Source of the DNA: Candidatus Anaerotignum merdipullorum
GTDB lineage: Bacteria > Bacillota > Clostridia > Lachnospirales > Anaerotignaceae
Direction: 5' to 3'
Length of the DNA stretch: 58,234 nt
NCBI GenBank assembly: GCA_019115165.1
Contig: DXEB01000083.1
Location: 1-58,234, forward strand
Shown here: positions 34,092 to 43,129 of the stretch, piece by piece
Layout of the letters: every line of letters begins with the position of its first letter
How positions within the stretch are numbered: the first letter of the stretch is position 1
Notes under the pieces: generated by a model
Database searches by the model: none
Seen by the model: the letters and a program-made list of their open reading frames with translations, nothing else
What the model was told of the DNA's origin: nothing
Translations under genes and position numbers: made by a program

Positions 34092-34505
34092 TTAGGCATC
34101 TTTATGGATCAGATGGGTTTCGATGATCTCTGCTGCATCCTGCATACAGCCGGGACAGCTTCTGAGGACAACGCCTGTACCGATCCCTTTTAATTCGCTG
34201 CAAAGTGTGGATTGATTCTTTGCGGCAAATGCTTCACTCATAGGTTTGAAAGTATTATAGCAGTCTACTTTACTTTGAGGATGTTCCAGATTGGCATCGG
34301 AGACTTTTAAGCCCACCAAATAGGCCATTGCGGAAACAGCACCGCAGGTACCCATCACGCCCATACCACGACCAAAGCATTCTACGGCACGGAATGCATC
34401 TTTTTCATCTACACCGTATAAATCGCTGTAGGCACATGCGACTGCCTGGGCACAGTTGTATCCCTTCTTGTGATTTTCTTCTACACGTTTCATTCGTTCT
34501 GTCAT
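34092..34505 (-). CDS. C_GCAxxG_C_C family protein, possible redox-active
   Basis: A 137-residue cysteine-rich protein named after its conserved cysteine pattern. Visible Cys positions are GYNCAQAVACAY, AVECFGRGMG, GTCGAVSAMAYL, VDCYNTF, STLCSEL and RSCPGCMQDAAE. These could bind a metal or form disulfides, as proposed for the family (many members are annotated as putative redox-active proteins), but no reaction is established. The ATG at 34505 follows AAAGGAG; the first codon of the longer ORF is a TTG two codons upstream. It lies 76 bp downstream of rpsT in the same direction with a terminator between. No membrane segment. Confidence 0.85.
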   Translation of the reverse strand: MTERMKRVEENHKKGYNCAQAVACAYSDLYGVDEKDAFRAVECFGRGMGVMGTCGAVSAMAYLVGLKVSDANLEHPQSKVDCYNTFKPMSEAFAAKNQSTLCSELKGIGTGVVLRSCPGCMQDAAEIIETHLIHKDA

Positions 34506-34540
34506 AATCAATACTCCTTTCGTTTGAAAAATGATCGGAA

Positions 34541-34568
34541 AAAAGGATATCCCGGAGGATATCCTTTT
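34541..34568 (-). terminator. Terminator of rpsT
   Basis: On the minus strand AAAAGGATATCC, loop TCCG, GGATATCCTTTTTT. It lies 13 bp past the rpsT stop. Confidence 0.88.
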
Positions 34569-34580
34569 ATGATACCATAA

Positions 34581-34841
34581 TTATAAGCCGTTTACCAGTC
34601 TGGTCAGAGAAGATTTCTTTCTTGCAGCGGCGTTTTTGTGGAAAATGCCTTTGATATAAGCTCTGTCAATGGCAGAAGTAGCGCCTTTCAGTGCAACGGC
34701 AGCACTTTCTTTGTCGCCTGCGTTGACAGCTACGATTACTTTTTTCATTGCTGTTTTTACCTGAGATTTAATCATTTTATTTCTCAATGTTTTTTTGTTG
34801 ATTACTTTGATTCTCTTTTTTGCAGATTTGATATTAGCCAA
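34581..34841 (-). CDS. rpsT: 30S ribosomal protein S20
   Basis: Small-subunit ribosomal protein that binds 16S rRNA near its 5' domain. The 86-residue, highly basic, all-helical product starts MANIKSAKKRIKVINKKT and ends with KKSSLTRLVNGL; FHKNAAARKKSSL is the conserved C-terminal segment. AGGAGG lies six bases before the ATG. A sigma-A promoter lies about 165 bp upstream, leaving a ~155-nt leader that contains a hairpin (CGATATT/AATATCG). It diverges from gpr, the order usual in endospore formers. Confidence 0.97.
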   Translation of the reverse strand: MANIKSAKKRIKVINKKTLRNKMIKSQVKTAMKKVIVAVNAGDKESAAVALKGATSAIDRAYIKGIFHKNAAARKKSSLTRLVNGL

Positions 34842-35004
34842 TTTGCTTTCCTCCTAAAAATACTTTTTGTGGTTTTCTCGTTTCGATATTTGGGGAATAT
34901 CGCTTTTTCAACTACACATTAACCACCTTTTGAGGACGGTACTCCTCCGACACAATGCGGCAATCCAGGGTGTTTGACTGCCTGTGGTTAATTCAACACC
35001 ATAT

Positions 35005-35033
35005 ATTCTACCCGATGATTTCGCATAAGTCAA
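35005..35033 (-). promoter_or_regulatory. Promoter of rpsT
   Basis: On the minus strand TTGACT, 17 bp, TAGAAT. Confidence 0.75.
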
Positions 35034-35090
35034 TGAATATCTTTCAAAACTGCGGAAAAAATAAGGAAAAAACGGAGAGACGGTGGAAAT

Positions 35091-36101
35091 ATGAATCACG
35101 GACAGACACAAGAGAGAAAGAAATTTTCCGTACGTACGGATTTGGCGATTGAAGCACGGGAGATGGTCAGAAAGCGACAACAGCAGGAAGGGGAACCGGA
35201 TGGAATTGCGGTACAAACCAAACAGACAGAACATTATCACCTGACACAGGTTCGCATTTTGACGGAGGAAGGAAGCAAGACGATGGGAAAGCCGATCGGC
35301 ACATATATTACATTGGAAGCACAAAAGCTGAAAGAAAATGATACGGTCAGTCATGAAGCGATCATTCGGGCATTGGCGCAGGAACTGCAGAAACTGCTGC
35401 GGGTAAGCCGTCCGCAGACGGTATTGGTTGTAGGCTTGGGAAACTGGAATATTACGCCAGATGCATTGGGTCCAAAAGTGGTGTCCAGAATACTGGTTAC
35501 ACGCCATCTGCAGGAAACATTGCCGCAGGAAATGATGAATAATGTACGCCCGGTGGCGGCGGTCAGCCCAGGAGTGATGGGGATTACAGGGATTGAAACA
35601 GGTGAAATTGTCAAAGGTATTGTGGAAAGAATGCATCCGGATCTCATTATTGCTATTGATGCATTGGCGGCGAGAAAAACCAGCCGAATCAATGCTACGA
35701 TACAGCTTTCTGATACAGGATTGGCGCCGGGAGCCGGGGTGGGCAATAAACGAAAAATGCTCAATGAGGAAACGCTGGGTGTGCCAGTGATTGCCATTGG
35801 GGTACCGACTGTGGTAGATGCGGCTACGCTGGTGAATGATACCATGGATCGCATGCTAGCAGAAATGCGCAGTCAGACAGACAAACAAACACCCTTTTAT
35901 CAGATGCTGCAGGAGATGGAACAGGAAGAAAAATATGAGCTGATTGCAGAACTGCTGACACCGTACGCGGAAAATATGTTTGTGACACCTAAGGAAGTGG
36001 ATGCTGTGGTAGACCGTTTGGCACATATCATAGCTAGTGCAATGAATATCGCATTGCAGCCGGAAATTACACTGGAGGATATGCATCGATATTCTTGGTA
36101 A
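35091..36101 (+). CDS. gpr: Germination protease GPR (spore protease)
   Basis: Aspartate-type protease that degrades small acid-soluble proteins (SASPs) early in spore germination. It is made as a zymogen: the VRTDLAIEA segment at residues ~14-22 marks the propeptide cleavage region. Family segments are VLVVGLGNWNITPDALGP, GITGIETGEIVKGI, IAIDALAARK and LAPGAGVGNKR. 336 residues. This gene is strong evidence that the host forms endospores. The ATG follows GGTGG. I could not see a convincing sigma-F/G promoter upstream, nor a clear terminator after the gene. Confidence 0.97.
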   Translation: MNHGQTQERKKFSVRTDLAIEAREMVRKRQQQEGEPDGIAVQTKQTEHYHLTQVRILTEEGSKTMGKPIGTYITLEAQKLKENDTVSHEAIIRALAQELQKLLRVSRPQTVLVVGLGNWNITPDALGPKVVSRILVTRHLQETLPQEMMNNVRPVAAVSPGVMGITGIETGEIVKGIVERMHPDLIIAIDALAARKTSRINATIQLSDTGLAPGAGVGNKRKMLNEETLGVPVIAIGVPTVVDAATLVNDTMDRMLAEMRSQTDKQTPFYQMLQEMEQEEKYELIAELLTPYAENMFVTPKEVDAVVDRLAHIIASAMNIALQPEITLEDMHRYSW

Positions 36102-36289
36102 AAAAACGTAATGGAAAAGAGAGAAATGGGGGAACAAATTCTTAATTTTTTCGTCATAAAAAGAAAAGATAGAAAAACACCGGTATTTTCCAGCGTAAAG
36201 GAGCCGTAGAATCGGCGGTTTTCTTGCATTTTCAGTAATTTTGTAGTATAATCTTGATGATTATTATGTAGAAAAAAAGGAGAATTCCC

Positions 36290-36703
36290 ATGGAAGAAAC
36301 TGCAATCGTATTGATGCTGAAAGAACAGGAAACCGGCTTTTTGACAAAAGAATTGGGATGCTATACCGTGGTGGGCAATCCGGCATTGCTGTATCAGATT
36401 TATGCGGAAGAAACGGAACACGGAATTGTAGTGCACATGGGGCTGACCTGTGAGAAGGAAACGCAAGATTGGGAATATGAAGCGATTTTTGATTATTATG
36501 ACACAGAAGCGTTGGCGGAATGGACGGATCAGGTTGTAGAAGAGGAAGGACATTGGAATCCGGTTTGGTTTGCGATGTTTCCGTTTTTGCAGGAAGAGGA
36601 AGAGATGAAACGGCGTATGGAAGATATTTTACAGGCACATGCGTTGGAACTGCAGTCGGTGTATGAGGCGATTGTGGACAAAAAGGATGATTACTGTGAA
36701 TAA
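36290..36703 (+). CDS. Hypothetical protein, small acidic Clostridia family
   Basis: A 137-residue cytosolic protein with many Glu and aromatic residues, no signal peptide and no motif I can assign. Segments such as AIVLMLKEQETGFLTKELG and CYTVVGNPALLYQIYAEE resemble the conserved Clostridia family usually annotated as DUF6762; this is a recollection, not a search result. AAAGGAG lies before the ATG. It overlaps the start of the downstream lipoprotein gene, so the two are translationally coupled and may act together. Confidence 0.8.
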   Translation: MEETAIVLMLKEQETGFLTKELGCYTVVGNPALLYQIYAEETEHGIVVHMGLTCEKETQDWEYEAIFDYYDTEALAEWTDQVVEEEGHWNPVWFAMFPFLQEEEEMKRRMEDILQAHALELQSVYEAIVDKKDDYCE

Positions 36704-37991
36704 AAAAAGATTCAAATTTGTCTGCTTGCTGGCAAGCATTTGCGTCTGTTTGGTCAGCGGCTGTCACTTTGGAGAAGAACAAACGGAGCCGCCTCAGGAA
36801 GAGATGACAGATACACGAGAGGATTTGGCAGCAACAGATACACCTGCAGATACTACAGAGCAGGATAGTCAGAAAGAAACAACAGTGGGGGCGCCGGTAG
36901 AGGATACGCAGGGCAGCATTGTCCCCAATGTACATACGGAACAGGAAAGTGAAAGTCAGAAAACGACTGCTGTCTCCAAGCCGGAACCGGTTGCGGATCG
37001 TGACAGCAAACCGTTTTGGCAGAGTGAAAATACGGTGCAGCTAAATAACTTAAAATCAGTAGCGACGGCGGCACAAAATGCGTATCAGGATTTGGGCAGC
37101 AAATTAAGCTGGATCAGCAAAAACGGGAAGCTGTATGCATATACTGCCGGTCAGAATATTACAACGGATACGCTGGTGAACAACGGGTATTTGGAAAGCG
37201 GTTTGGCAGCTTCCGATTATGAGATTTTGCTGGTAGACGGCAGAGATGTAGCGGCTTACAGCGGTGCGGAAGTACCGGCGGAAAGCATGGAATTGTGTAT
37301 CTTTGCTGTAACCAGACAATCAGACGGTTCTTGCCTGCTGGCAACGGCGGCGGGACGTGCCGGACAAATTTCCTATGTAGATTATACCAGGCTGTTGGGG
37401 CAGTACAATCAAAATCATGGTACTATGGGACGGTTATCTTCTGCTTCCGCGGAGTACAGCCGCATTCTGAATTTTGTGGGATTATATGAAGGCAAGCTGG
37501 AAGATTATTTTGTGCGGGAAATCCGCAAAGATAATAAATATGCTTTGGTGACATTTTCTGACAGAAAAAACACTTCTAATGTCAAACAGCATATTTTGCG
37601 CAATGACAATAATTTCTGGGAAGTGGTATACACCAATCTGCAAAATGTATACTATCCTGTTTACAATGTGAACCGCGCGCTTCCAGATTTTAATCTGGAA
37701 TTGTTAACCGATTATAATTTGGCGTCTTGGAAGAATTACATTGTCCGCAGAGATTCCAGTCTGGTTAATGCTATGATTTCCAAACGATTGATTACGGATG
37801 AGAGTCAGATTACCTATCAGTGTGGAACCGATCATTATTTTTATCTGGTGCTGGAAAGCGGTGCAAGATATGTCGCTTATAAAATTGACGGGGTATGGCA
37901 GATTACGCATGTCAACAGTGACTATGAAGCCAAGAATTTTATTTCTGCCCGTACCGGACAGGATTACGGTTTCATTATATTGGACGATTGA
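36696..37991 (+). CDS. Predicted lipoprotein of unknown function
   Basis: An exported lipoprotein of about 431 residues. A basic n-region (NKKRFK), a hydrophobic stretch and the lipobox LVSGC place the lipidated Cys near residue 23. A long low-complexity Thr/Glu/Gln-rich linker follows (about residues 28-110), then a folded domain from about residue 115 to the end with many Tyr and Asn. The likeliest start is GTG at 36696, with AAAGG nine bases upstream and overlap with the previous stop. An ATG at 36687 is the alternative. No enzymatic motif was seen. The linker suggests the domain is held away from the membrane across the cell wall. Confidence 0.82.
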   Translation: MNKKRFKFVCLLASICVCLVSGCHFGEEQTEPPQEEMTDTREDLAATDTPADTTEQDSQKETTVGAPVEDTQGSIVPNVHTEQESESQKTTAVSKPEPVADRDSKPFWQSENTVQLNNLKSVATAAQNAYQDLGSKLSWISKNGKLYAYTAGQNITTDTLVNNGYLESGLAASDYEILLVDGRDVAAYSGAEVPAESMELCIFAVTRQSDGSCLLATAAGRAGQISYVDYTRLLGQYNQNHGTMGRLSSASAEYSRILNFVGLYEGKLEDYFVREIRKDNKYALVTFSDRKNTSNVKQHILRNDNNFWEVVYTNLQNVYYPVYNVNRALPDFNLELLTDYNLASWKNYIVRRDSSLVNAMISKRLITDESQITYQCGTDHYFYLVLESGARYVAYKIDGVWQITHVNSDYEAKNFISARTGQDYGFIILDD

Positions 37992-38016
37992 TATTGCGCG
38001 ATGCAATGCAATAGAG

Positions 38017-38054
38017 CGGCAGGTTGCCTGAAGAAGGCAGGCTGCCGTCTTTTG
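38017..38054 (+). terminator. Terminator after the lipoprotein gene
   Basis: CGGCAGGTTGCCT, GAAG, AGGCAGGCTGCCG with two mismatches, followed by TCTTTTG. It lies between the lipoprotein and the YbaK gene. Confidence 0.65.
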
Positions 38055-38084
38055 TATTTTGGCAGGGAAAGGAGCAGGAGTGGA

Positions 38085-38594
38085 ATGAAAAAAACAGAGG
38101 TGGTAAAGACAAATGCTATGCGGCAGTTGGATACGGCAGGCATTGCATATCGAACGGTGTCTTATGAATATGACGAACAAAATCTTTCTGGACTGCATGC
38201 GGCAGAACAAGTGGGAATACCGGCAGAGCAGGTATTTAAGACATTGGTGACACGAGGAGACAAAACAGGGATACTGGTATTTTGTATTCCGGTGGATATG
38301 GAATTGGATTTGAAAAAGGCGGCGGCAGTTTCTGGGAATAAAAAAGTGGAAATGACGCATGTTAAAGAATTGCTTGGGCTGACTGGTTATGTACGCGGCG
38401 GATGTTCCCCGATTGGGATGAAAAAGAAGTATCCGACGTATATCGATGAGACGGCGATTTTATTTGAAGAAATTGCAGTCAGCGCAGGAATGCGCGGCGA
38501 ACAGATTTTGCTGCATCCAGAGGATTTGATTGCATTTGTGAATGCGAAGGAAGTGGATGTGACGAAAGAACCAACAGAGGATGAAAGCTCTTGA
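38085..38594 (+). CDS. ybaK: YbaK/EbsC-type Cys-tRNA(Pro) deacylase
   Basis: Editing enzyme that hydrolyses Cys mischarged on tRNA-Pro, complementing ProRS. The 169-residue product has the YbaK/ProX fold: AEQVFKTLVTRGDK with the conserved Lys, VCIPVD-like strand (LVFCIPVDMELDLKKAA), and GYVRGGCSPIGMKKKYPTYID. Closely related free-standing editing domains can act on other mischarged tRNAs. I chose the ATG at 38085, where GGAG boxes lie just upstream; the 28-residue extension to 38001 overlaps the terminator hairpin. It appears to be a single gene. Confidence 0.93.
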   Translation: MKKTEVVKTNAMRQLDTAGIAYRTVSYEYDEQNLSGLHAAEQVGIPAEQVFKTLVTRGDKTGILVFCIPVDMELDLKKAAAVSGNKKVEMTHVKELLGLTGYVRGGCSPIGMKKKYPTYIDETAILFEEIAVSAGMRGEQILLHPEDLIAFVNAKEVDVTKEPTEDESS

Positions 38595-39011
38595 TCAAAA
38601 AGCATCGTGGGATATGAAAATATGGCGATTGGTGCTGAAAGCATACAGAAGGATAGTGTATCTATGAAGAGGATTTTGGGGCGGACAGTCGGAAAAAAGG
38701 AGGATGAGAAAAAAGATTCAGATGCGTTGACCTTGATGGAGAAGGGGGCGCAGGCAGTGGCATGCATACGGTAATGGATGGTGCACAGAAACGTTGGGCG
38801 GTACAGGCGGTTCTGTGCTTCTTGTATGTGAATAGACGGTCTGGAGCATAGACAGAAAATTTTTTCCTTTGATGCTGATGTTAAGAGTGGATAGGAAGGA
38901 TATATTTTTTGTCCAGGAAATGTTCAAACCGCTCGGTAAGGAGCGGTTTGGCTGAGATATCGCAAGAGCGGGAAATCTTGCGGCGAATAGAAAGCAATTT
39001 TGACATTGGCA
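38595..39011 (+). other. Gene-free stretch with a 10-bp perfect hairpin
   Basis: No supportable gene. CAAACCGCTC, GGTAAG, GAGCGGTTTG at 38925-38950 is a perfect stem without a T-run on either side. A 36-codon ORF at 38665 has no binding site. Confidence 0.4.
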
Positions 39012-39899
39012 TTAAGAGGTTTTTTGTCGGTCGATCAGTCGCGCGACATCTAATTTGCTGAGCAATGCTGCGCCAAAAATCAATGCACAACCCAATATAA
39101 TTTTTGGAGTGATGGTTTCCTGCAAGAATAATGCAGAAAAGAGAAATCCAAACAATGATTCCATGGAAATGAGTATAGAAGCAGCCGTTTCGCTGGTATA
39201 GCGCTGGGCAACGTTTTGGATTGTAAACGCAACGACAGTATTCAGCACAGTCAGATACAGCAGGCTGTACAGTGTCAATGGGCTACAGGAAGTAGGGACA
39301 CCGTCAGTGATATATGTGAAGATAGATGCCAAAATGCCGGCTGACAAAAATTGGAAAAAAGAAAGCTGTATTGGATTTTCCTTACGGCTGAACGCGCCGA
39401 CAACAATGATTTGCAGTGCAAACAGGAAGGCATATCCGATAGACAATGCATCGCCAAGCCCAATGGTGAGCGCTTCGTTCAGGCTGATACAGCCAACGCC
39501 GATTAAAATCAAAAGCGCTGCGAAAATGTCCTTGGGTTGTATGCGCTTTTTGAGGAAAAATCTGGCTAAAAAAGGAACGAACATAACATAGGATGCTAAT
39601 AAAAATGCCTGTTTGCCGGCTGTGGTGTGGTGCAGCCCAACTAGTTGCACGGATAAGCCGATGAATTGCAAGACGCCCAACAACACGCCTTTTTGCATTA
39701 CGGATAGATTGCTGTGACGCAGGGTGCGGAAAAACAGAATACCCACCAACACAGCAGCACCAAGAAAACGAAAGGCAAGGATGGCAAACGGAGCATATTC
39801 TTCCAAGGCATATTTCCCCGCCAAAAATCCACCGCCCCAGATGGCAGCAGCAAGCAAAAGCCCGCAGTTTGCAAGCAAAGACTGTTGTTTTTGCGACAT
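39012..39899 (-). CDS. EamA/DMT family transporter
   Basis: A drug/metabolite-superfamily exporter of 295 residues with two EamA halves and about ten membrane segments. Typical stretches are LLAAAIWGGGFLAGKYAL at the N-terminus, FRFLGAAVLVGILFF and, in the second repeat, SLFGFLFSALFLQETITP with the usual LxExxTP-like turn. The ATG at 39899 follows AAGGAGG; a 37-residue in-frame extension to 40010 covers the promoter. A promoter lies at 39931-39959. It diverges from an XRE-cupin regulator, which suggests it exports the small molecule or amino acid that the regulator senses. Substrate unknown. Confidence 0.92.
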   Translation of the reverse strand: MSQKQQSLLANCGLLLAAAIWGGGFLAGKYALEEYAPFAILAFRFLGAAVLVGILFFRTLRHSNLSVMQKGVLLGVLQFIGLSVQLVGLHHTTAGKQAFLLASYVMFVPFLARFFLKKRIQPKDIFAALLILIGVGCISLNEALTIGLGDALSIGYAFLFALQIIVVGAFSRKENPIQLSFFQFLSAGILASIFTYITDGVPTSCSPLTLYSLLYLTVLNTVVAFTIQNVAQRYTSETAASILISMESLFGFLFSALFLQETITPKIILGCALIFGAALLSKLDVARLIDRQKTS

Positions 39900-39930
39900 G
39901 ACAAAATTCCTCCTTTTTTGCTTTTGGTGA

Positions 39931-39959
39931 AGTATAGCATGAAACGAAGAAAGATACAA
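39931..39959 (-). promoter_or_regulatory. Promoter of the EamA transporter gene
   Basis: On the minus strand TTGTAT, 17 bp, TATACT, about 32 bp before the start codon. Confidence 0.7.
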
Positions 39960-39982
39960 CAAATTTAACAAAATTAAATATG

Positions 39983-40011
39983 TTGAAAAAAATTCTGTTT
40001 TTTTATACAAT
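39983..40011 (+). promoter_or_regulatory. Promoter of the XRE-cupin regulator gene
   Basis: TTGAAA, 17 bp, TACAAT. The divergent -35 boxes of the two genes are only about 23 bp apart, so one bound regulator could affect both. Confidence 0.7.
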
Positions 40012-40030
40012 ATGGAGGAGGTGAGGAAAG

Positions 40031-40582
40031 ATGTATCGCACGCAGATTGGAGAAAAAATGGCAGATTATCGGCGGAAGAATGGCTTGACCTTGCGAGAAT
40101 TTTCCCAGCAGACGAATTTGAGTACTGCTTTGCTCAGTCAGTTGGAGCGCAACATTGGAAATCCAACCTTAGGTATTTTATCGGCATTGGCAGAAGCGAT
40201 GGGTATGACGGTTTCAGAATTGGTGGAGCAGAAGGTGGAAAACAGCGAAATGATCCTGCGCAGAGAGCAGAGGAAAACCATTGTGATGCATCAGGGGCAA
40301 GCCATGTATGATATACTGGCGTGCGATACCTGTCACGCCAATTTGGAACTGCTGTTGTTAACGCTGGAAGCTGGAGCTGAAACAGCAAATGGATATTCGA
40401 GCCATGTACAGGCGGAAGAAGTGGCATATATATTGCAGGGAGAAGTGACCATTGATGTAGATGGCGAGCGATTTGTACTGCGGGAAGAAGACACCATGCG
40501 AATATTGCCGGGAAGAAAGCATTGTTTATGGAATCACACGGAGCGGGAAGGGAAAATATTATTTGTGAAAAGCAGAGTATAA
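40031..40582 (+). CDS. XRE-family regulator with C-terminal cupin domain
   Basis: A 183-residue regulator. The N-terminal helix-turn-helix (residues ~5-65) contains LTLREFSQQTNLSTALLSQL and NPTLGILSALAEAMG. The C-terminal cupin barrel (about 95-180) has SSHVQAEEVAYILQGEVTI, which looks like a small-molecule sensor. GGAGGTGAGG lies upstream of the ATG. It diverges from an EamA exporter, a common pairing in which the cupin senses the exported or related compound. A strong terminator begins inside its stop codon. Effector unknown. Confidence 0.92.
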   Translation: MYRTQIGEKMADYRRKNGLTLREFSQQTNLSTALLSQLERNIGNPTLGILSALAEAMGMTVSELVEQKVENSEMILRREQRKTIVMHQGQAMYDILACDTCHANLELLLLTLEAGAETANGYSSHVQAEEVAYILQGEVTIDVDGERFVLREEDTMRILPGRKHCLWNHTEREGKILFVKSRV

Positions 40583-40619
40583 CAACAGCGGAAAATCTAT
40601 CAGATTTTCCGCTGTTGTT
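40581..40619 (+). terminator. Terminator of the XRE-cupin gene
   Basis: An 18-bp perfect stem (AACAACAGCGGAAAATCT / AGATTTTCCGCTGTTGTT) with a 3-nt loop, followed by TTGG. The left arm overlaps the stop codon. Confidence 0.85.
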
Positions 40620-40811
40620 TTGGATATCATCTAAGAAATTCGATCAGCAGTTTGTGTAAGTTCGCCTGCAAAATCAAAGAGATTGAAAAGAGCAATTTTT
40701 TTTGGAGGCATTCCGTTGTCGTATCCAAACACCCGATTGAGAGAGCGCTGGATATAAGCAATGATTTGGGGGATATTTGTAAAGAGGCGATTCCTCTGAG
40801 ACATTACCGTT

Positions 40812-42080
40812 TTAACGTTGAGGGACATAGAGCGGATCGCTGGTACTGCAGATCACACCGTCTTTGACAGAAGCTACGCGGATATAATATCCGTTAGAGC
40901 CGGGCAGGGAAACCCCAAAGGCATAGGGATAATTCCAATACCAATTTTGGTTGTGCAAAGCGGTGTTGGTCATTTGCTGATAAGTACCGCCTTCTTGCGA
41001 TGCAATATAAATATAGTAATAATCCGCACCATAAACAGGTTCCCAAGTAAAATAATCATAACCATTCTGGCTGGTATACGATACATTTCTGGGTGCACCC
41101 GGTGTATATGCATAGTTTTTCATGCCGTTTAGTGGCAAAGACATGGTTTGATGCACTGCCAGTACTTTTTGGATGGGAATGGCGAAATATTGTTCTTCGC
41201 TGTAAGCGGAACACATGCCGATGACTTCTCCATCAGCGTTAAATAATCCGCCTCCACTGCTTCCGTGCTGTATGGGTGCTGTCATGGAAATGATATCTTG
41301 AGTAAAACCGTTGATGGAGCCGGTTGTGGAAACGTTGCGGTTGCCGTTCGGCGCACTGACGGTTGTTACGGTTTCTCCAGCTACAATGTCTGTACAAGGG
41401 ATCACGGGATGCAAATCGGTTTTGTCTATTTTCAGCAGCGCAATATCCGCTTGTGGATCCATTCCAACTACTGTAATCGCTCCTTGATAGATGGTATTAT
41501 TTCGGAAAATGATCTGAGCAGTAGACGCTTGTTCAATGACGTGGTAATTGGTGGCAATCAAGCCGTCTGCAGAGAGAATAATACCGCTGCCTTGTATTTT
41601 ATTTGTCTGGATATAAACTACCGAATCTGCCATTGTATATGCAGGTTGTGCCGGAGCATCATTGGTCTTGAGAACCACAGTATACGTATCCGCCTGCCAT
41701 GTGATGGATGCACCACTATAATCTGCAAGAAAGCGCAAAGGAACCATCGTAATATCATCCATGATACGAGGGGCGGCATCCAGTACGACTTGCTCTTGAT
41801 TGACGGTGGCATAAGAATGGTTGATGGTGAAATCAATGGAAGAATCCGTATCGGTAAGATGTATGCTGTGGTCAGCCTCGTTCCAAATAACGGTATATCC
41901 CAATGGTTCCATAATATCCCGCAGAGGAACCAAAACCCGATTATTTTCAATGACAGGCGTTTTACGGCAGGTCAATGGATTTCCATCCAGCAGAACGGTT
42001 ACGGTCTGAGCCGAAACCAAACTGCAAAACAGCAGGCTGCACAAGATTGTCAATAAAGCGATGCGCAGAATTTGCTTCAC
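40812..42080 (-). CDS. Secreted trypsin-like serine protease with copper amine oxidase N-terminal-like and fibronectin III-like domains
   Basis: An exported protein of 422 residues. A signal peptide (basic start, LLTILCSLLFCSLVSA) is followed by a copper-amine-oxidase N-terminal-like domain (about 25-125; RVLVPLRDIMEPLGY, MVPLRFLADY), a wall-associated module common in Clostridia. A DegP/S1C-like trypsin fold follows with His in ATNYHVIEQ, Asp in DPQADIALLKID and Ser in QHGSSGGGLFN. The C-terminal ~90 residues resemble a fibronectin III domain (YDYFTWEPVYGADYYYIY). No PDZ domain was seen. The start is taken as GTG at 42080, where GGAAGTGG lies upstream; the longer ORF to 42179 would bury the signal peptide. 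Confidence 0.88.
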   Translation of the reverse strand: MKQILRIALLTILCSLLFCSLVSAQTVTVLLDGNPLTCRKTPVIENNRVLVPLRDIMEPLGYTVIWNEADHSIHLTDTDSSIDFTINHSYATVNQEQVVLDAAPRIMDDITMVPLRFLADYSGASITWQADTYTVVLKTNDAPAQPAYTMADSVVYIQTNKIQGSGIILSADGLIATNYHVIEQASTAQIIFRNNTIYQGAITVVGMDPQADIALLKIDKTDLHPVIPCTDIVAGETVTTVSAPNGNRNVSTTGSINGFTQDIISMTAPIQHGSSGGGLFNADGEVIGMCSAYSEEQYFAIPIQKVLAVHQTMSLPLNGMKNYAYTPGAPRNVSYTSQNGYDYFTWEPVYGADYYYIYIASQEGGTYQQMTNTALHNQNWYWNYPYAFGVSLPGSNGYYIRVASVKDGVICSTSDPLYVPQR

Positions 42081-42363
42081 GAATACCACTTCCTTTCTGT
42101 GTCTCAGTATAGCATAGTATGCCAAAAAGAAAAGGGCATTTCCCAAAAAGAAACAAAACTGTAACGATTTTCTTTGCATGCGATTGCGGAAATGGCAAAG
42201 TACGAAAAAAGTTTACAGAACTGATCTTACAGATGAGAAGGAAAAAAACAAAAAAAGGGGACAAATAATCATGAAAGAAAAAGCAGAGAGGGGATTGGTC
42301 AGAAATATTTTGCTTTTCTAGGAAGGCTATGCTATGATGATAGCGTATTGGAGGTTTTGAGAA

Positions 42364-42918
42364 ATGTTTCAAAGAATATCAACAAAAGAAGCGTTTGAGC
42401 AGGTTTATCCGATTTTGGCAGAGGCATTTCCGGTGACAGAACTGCGGACAAAAGAAAAACAGATGGCATTATTGAAAAAGGAAGCGTATCGTTTGTTTGC
42501 GGTGCTGGATGACCAAAAAGAAGTATGTGGTGTGATTGCGGCATGGGAGTTGGCAGATGATTTTTTGTATATGGAGCATTTTGCTATCCTGCCTCAAAAA
42601 CGCAACGGCGGGTTTGGTGGAAAGGTATTGGATTGCTTTACAGATTGGTACCGGAAACCCATTGTACTGGAAGTGGAGGTGCCAAATGACGATCTAACCA
42701 GACGGCGGGTAGGATTCTATCAAAGACATGGATTTATTTATCATGAGTATCCTTATTTACAGCCGCCGATGCGGGAAGGACAGGACTTTGTACCATTGCG
42801 ATTGATGACAAAACCAAACCCCATCGATCAGGCGACGTATGAACGCTGCCGTTGTTTGATTTATCGGGAAGTATATCAATATTATGCAGATGATGCATGC
42901 AGAATTCACAAAAAATAA
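42364..42918 (+). CDS. GNAT family N-acetyltransferase
   Basis: A 184-residue acetyl-CoA-dependent acetyltransferase. The acetyl-CoA loop motif is QKRNGGFGGKVLD near residue 80 and the strand VLEVEVPNDD precedes the second half, where GFYQRHGFIYHEYPY is the typical late GNAT motif. GGAGG lies upstream of the ATG. It appears to be transcribed alone. The acceptor substrate cannot be told from the sequence. Confidence 0.88.
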   Translation: MFQRISTKEAFEQVYPILAEAFPVTELRTKEKQMALLKKEAYRLFAVLDDQKEVCGVIAAWELADDFLYMEHFAILPQKRNGGFGGKVLDCFTDWYRKPIVLEVEVPNDDLTRRRVGFYQRHGFIYHEYPYLQPPMREGQDFVPLRLMTKPNPIDQATYERCRCLIYREVYQYYADDACRIHKK

Positions 42919-43129
42919 TGTGCAATCTGCATGAAATGCATGCATTTTTTGCGGAATGCGTTTGGTGAAACTGGATAAACATAGGAATAGTGAAAAAAAG
43001 ATGAGAAAAAAAAAGAGGGTTTTTCTATCGAGTGGAGAATACTAGAGAACATAAAGCAGGATGCTTTACTGCGAATCATTTGAAAATGACGAAAAGGTAT
43101 ATCACCAACAAATGAAGGGGGAGATTGCG

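Noticed and set aside
38925-38950. 10-bp perfect hairpin as a terminator
   Set aside because: No T-run follows on either strand, so it is listed only within the gene-free stretch.
40631-40828. 65-codon minus-strand ORF after the protease gene
   Set aside because: It overlaps the protease 3' end, has no ribosome binding site and no homology that I can recall, although parts look protein-like.
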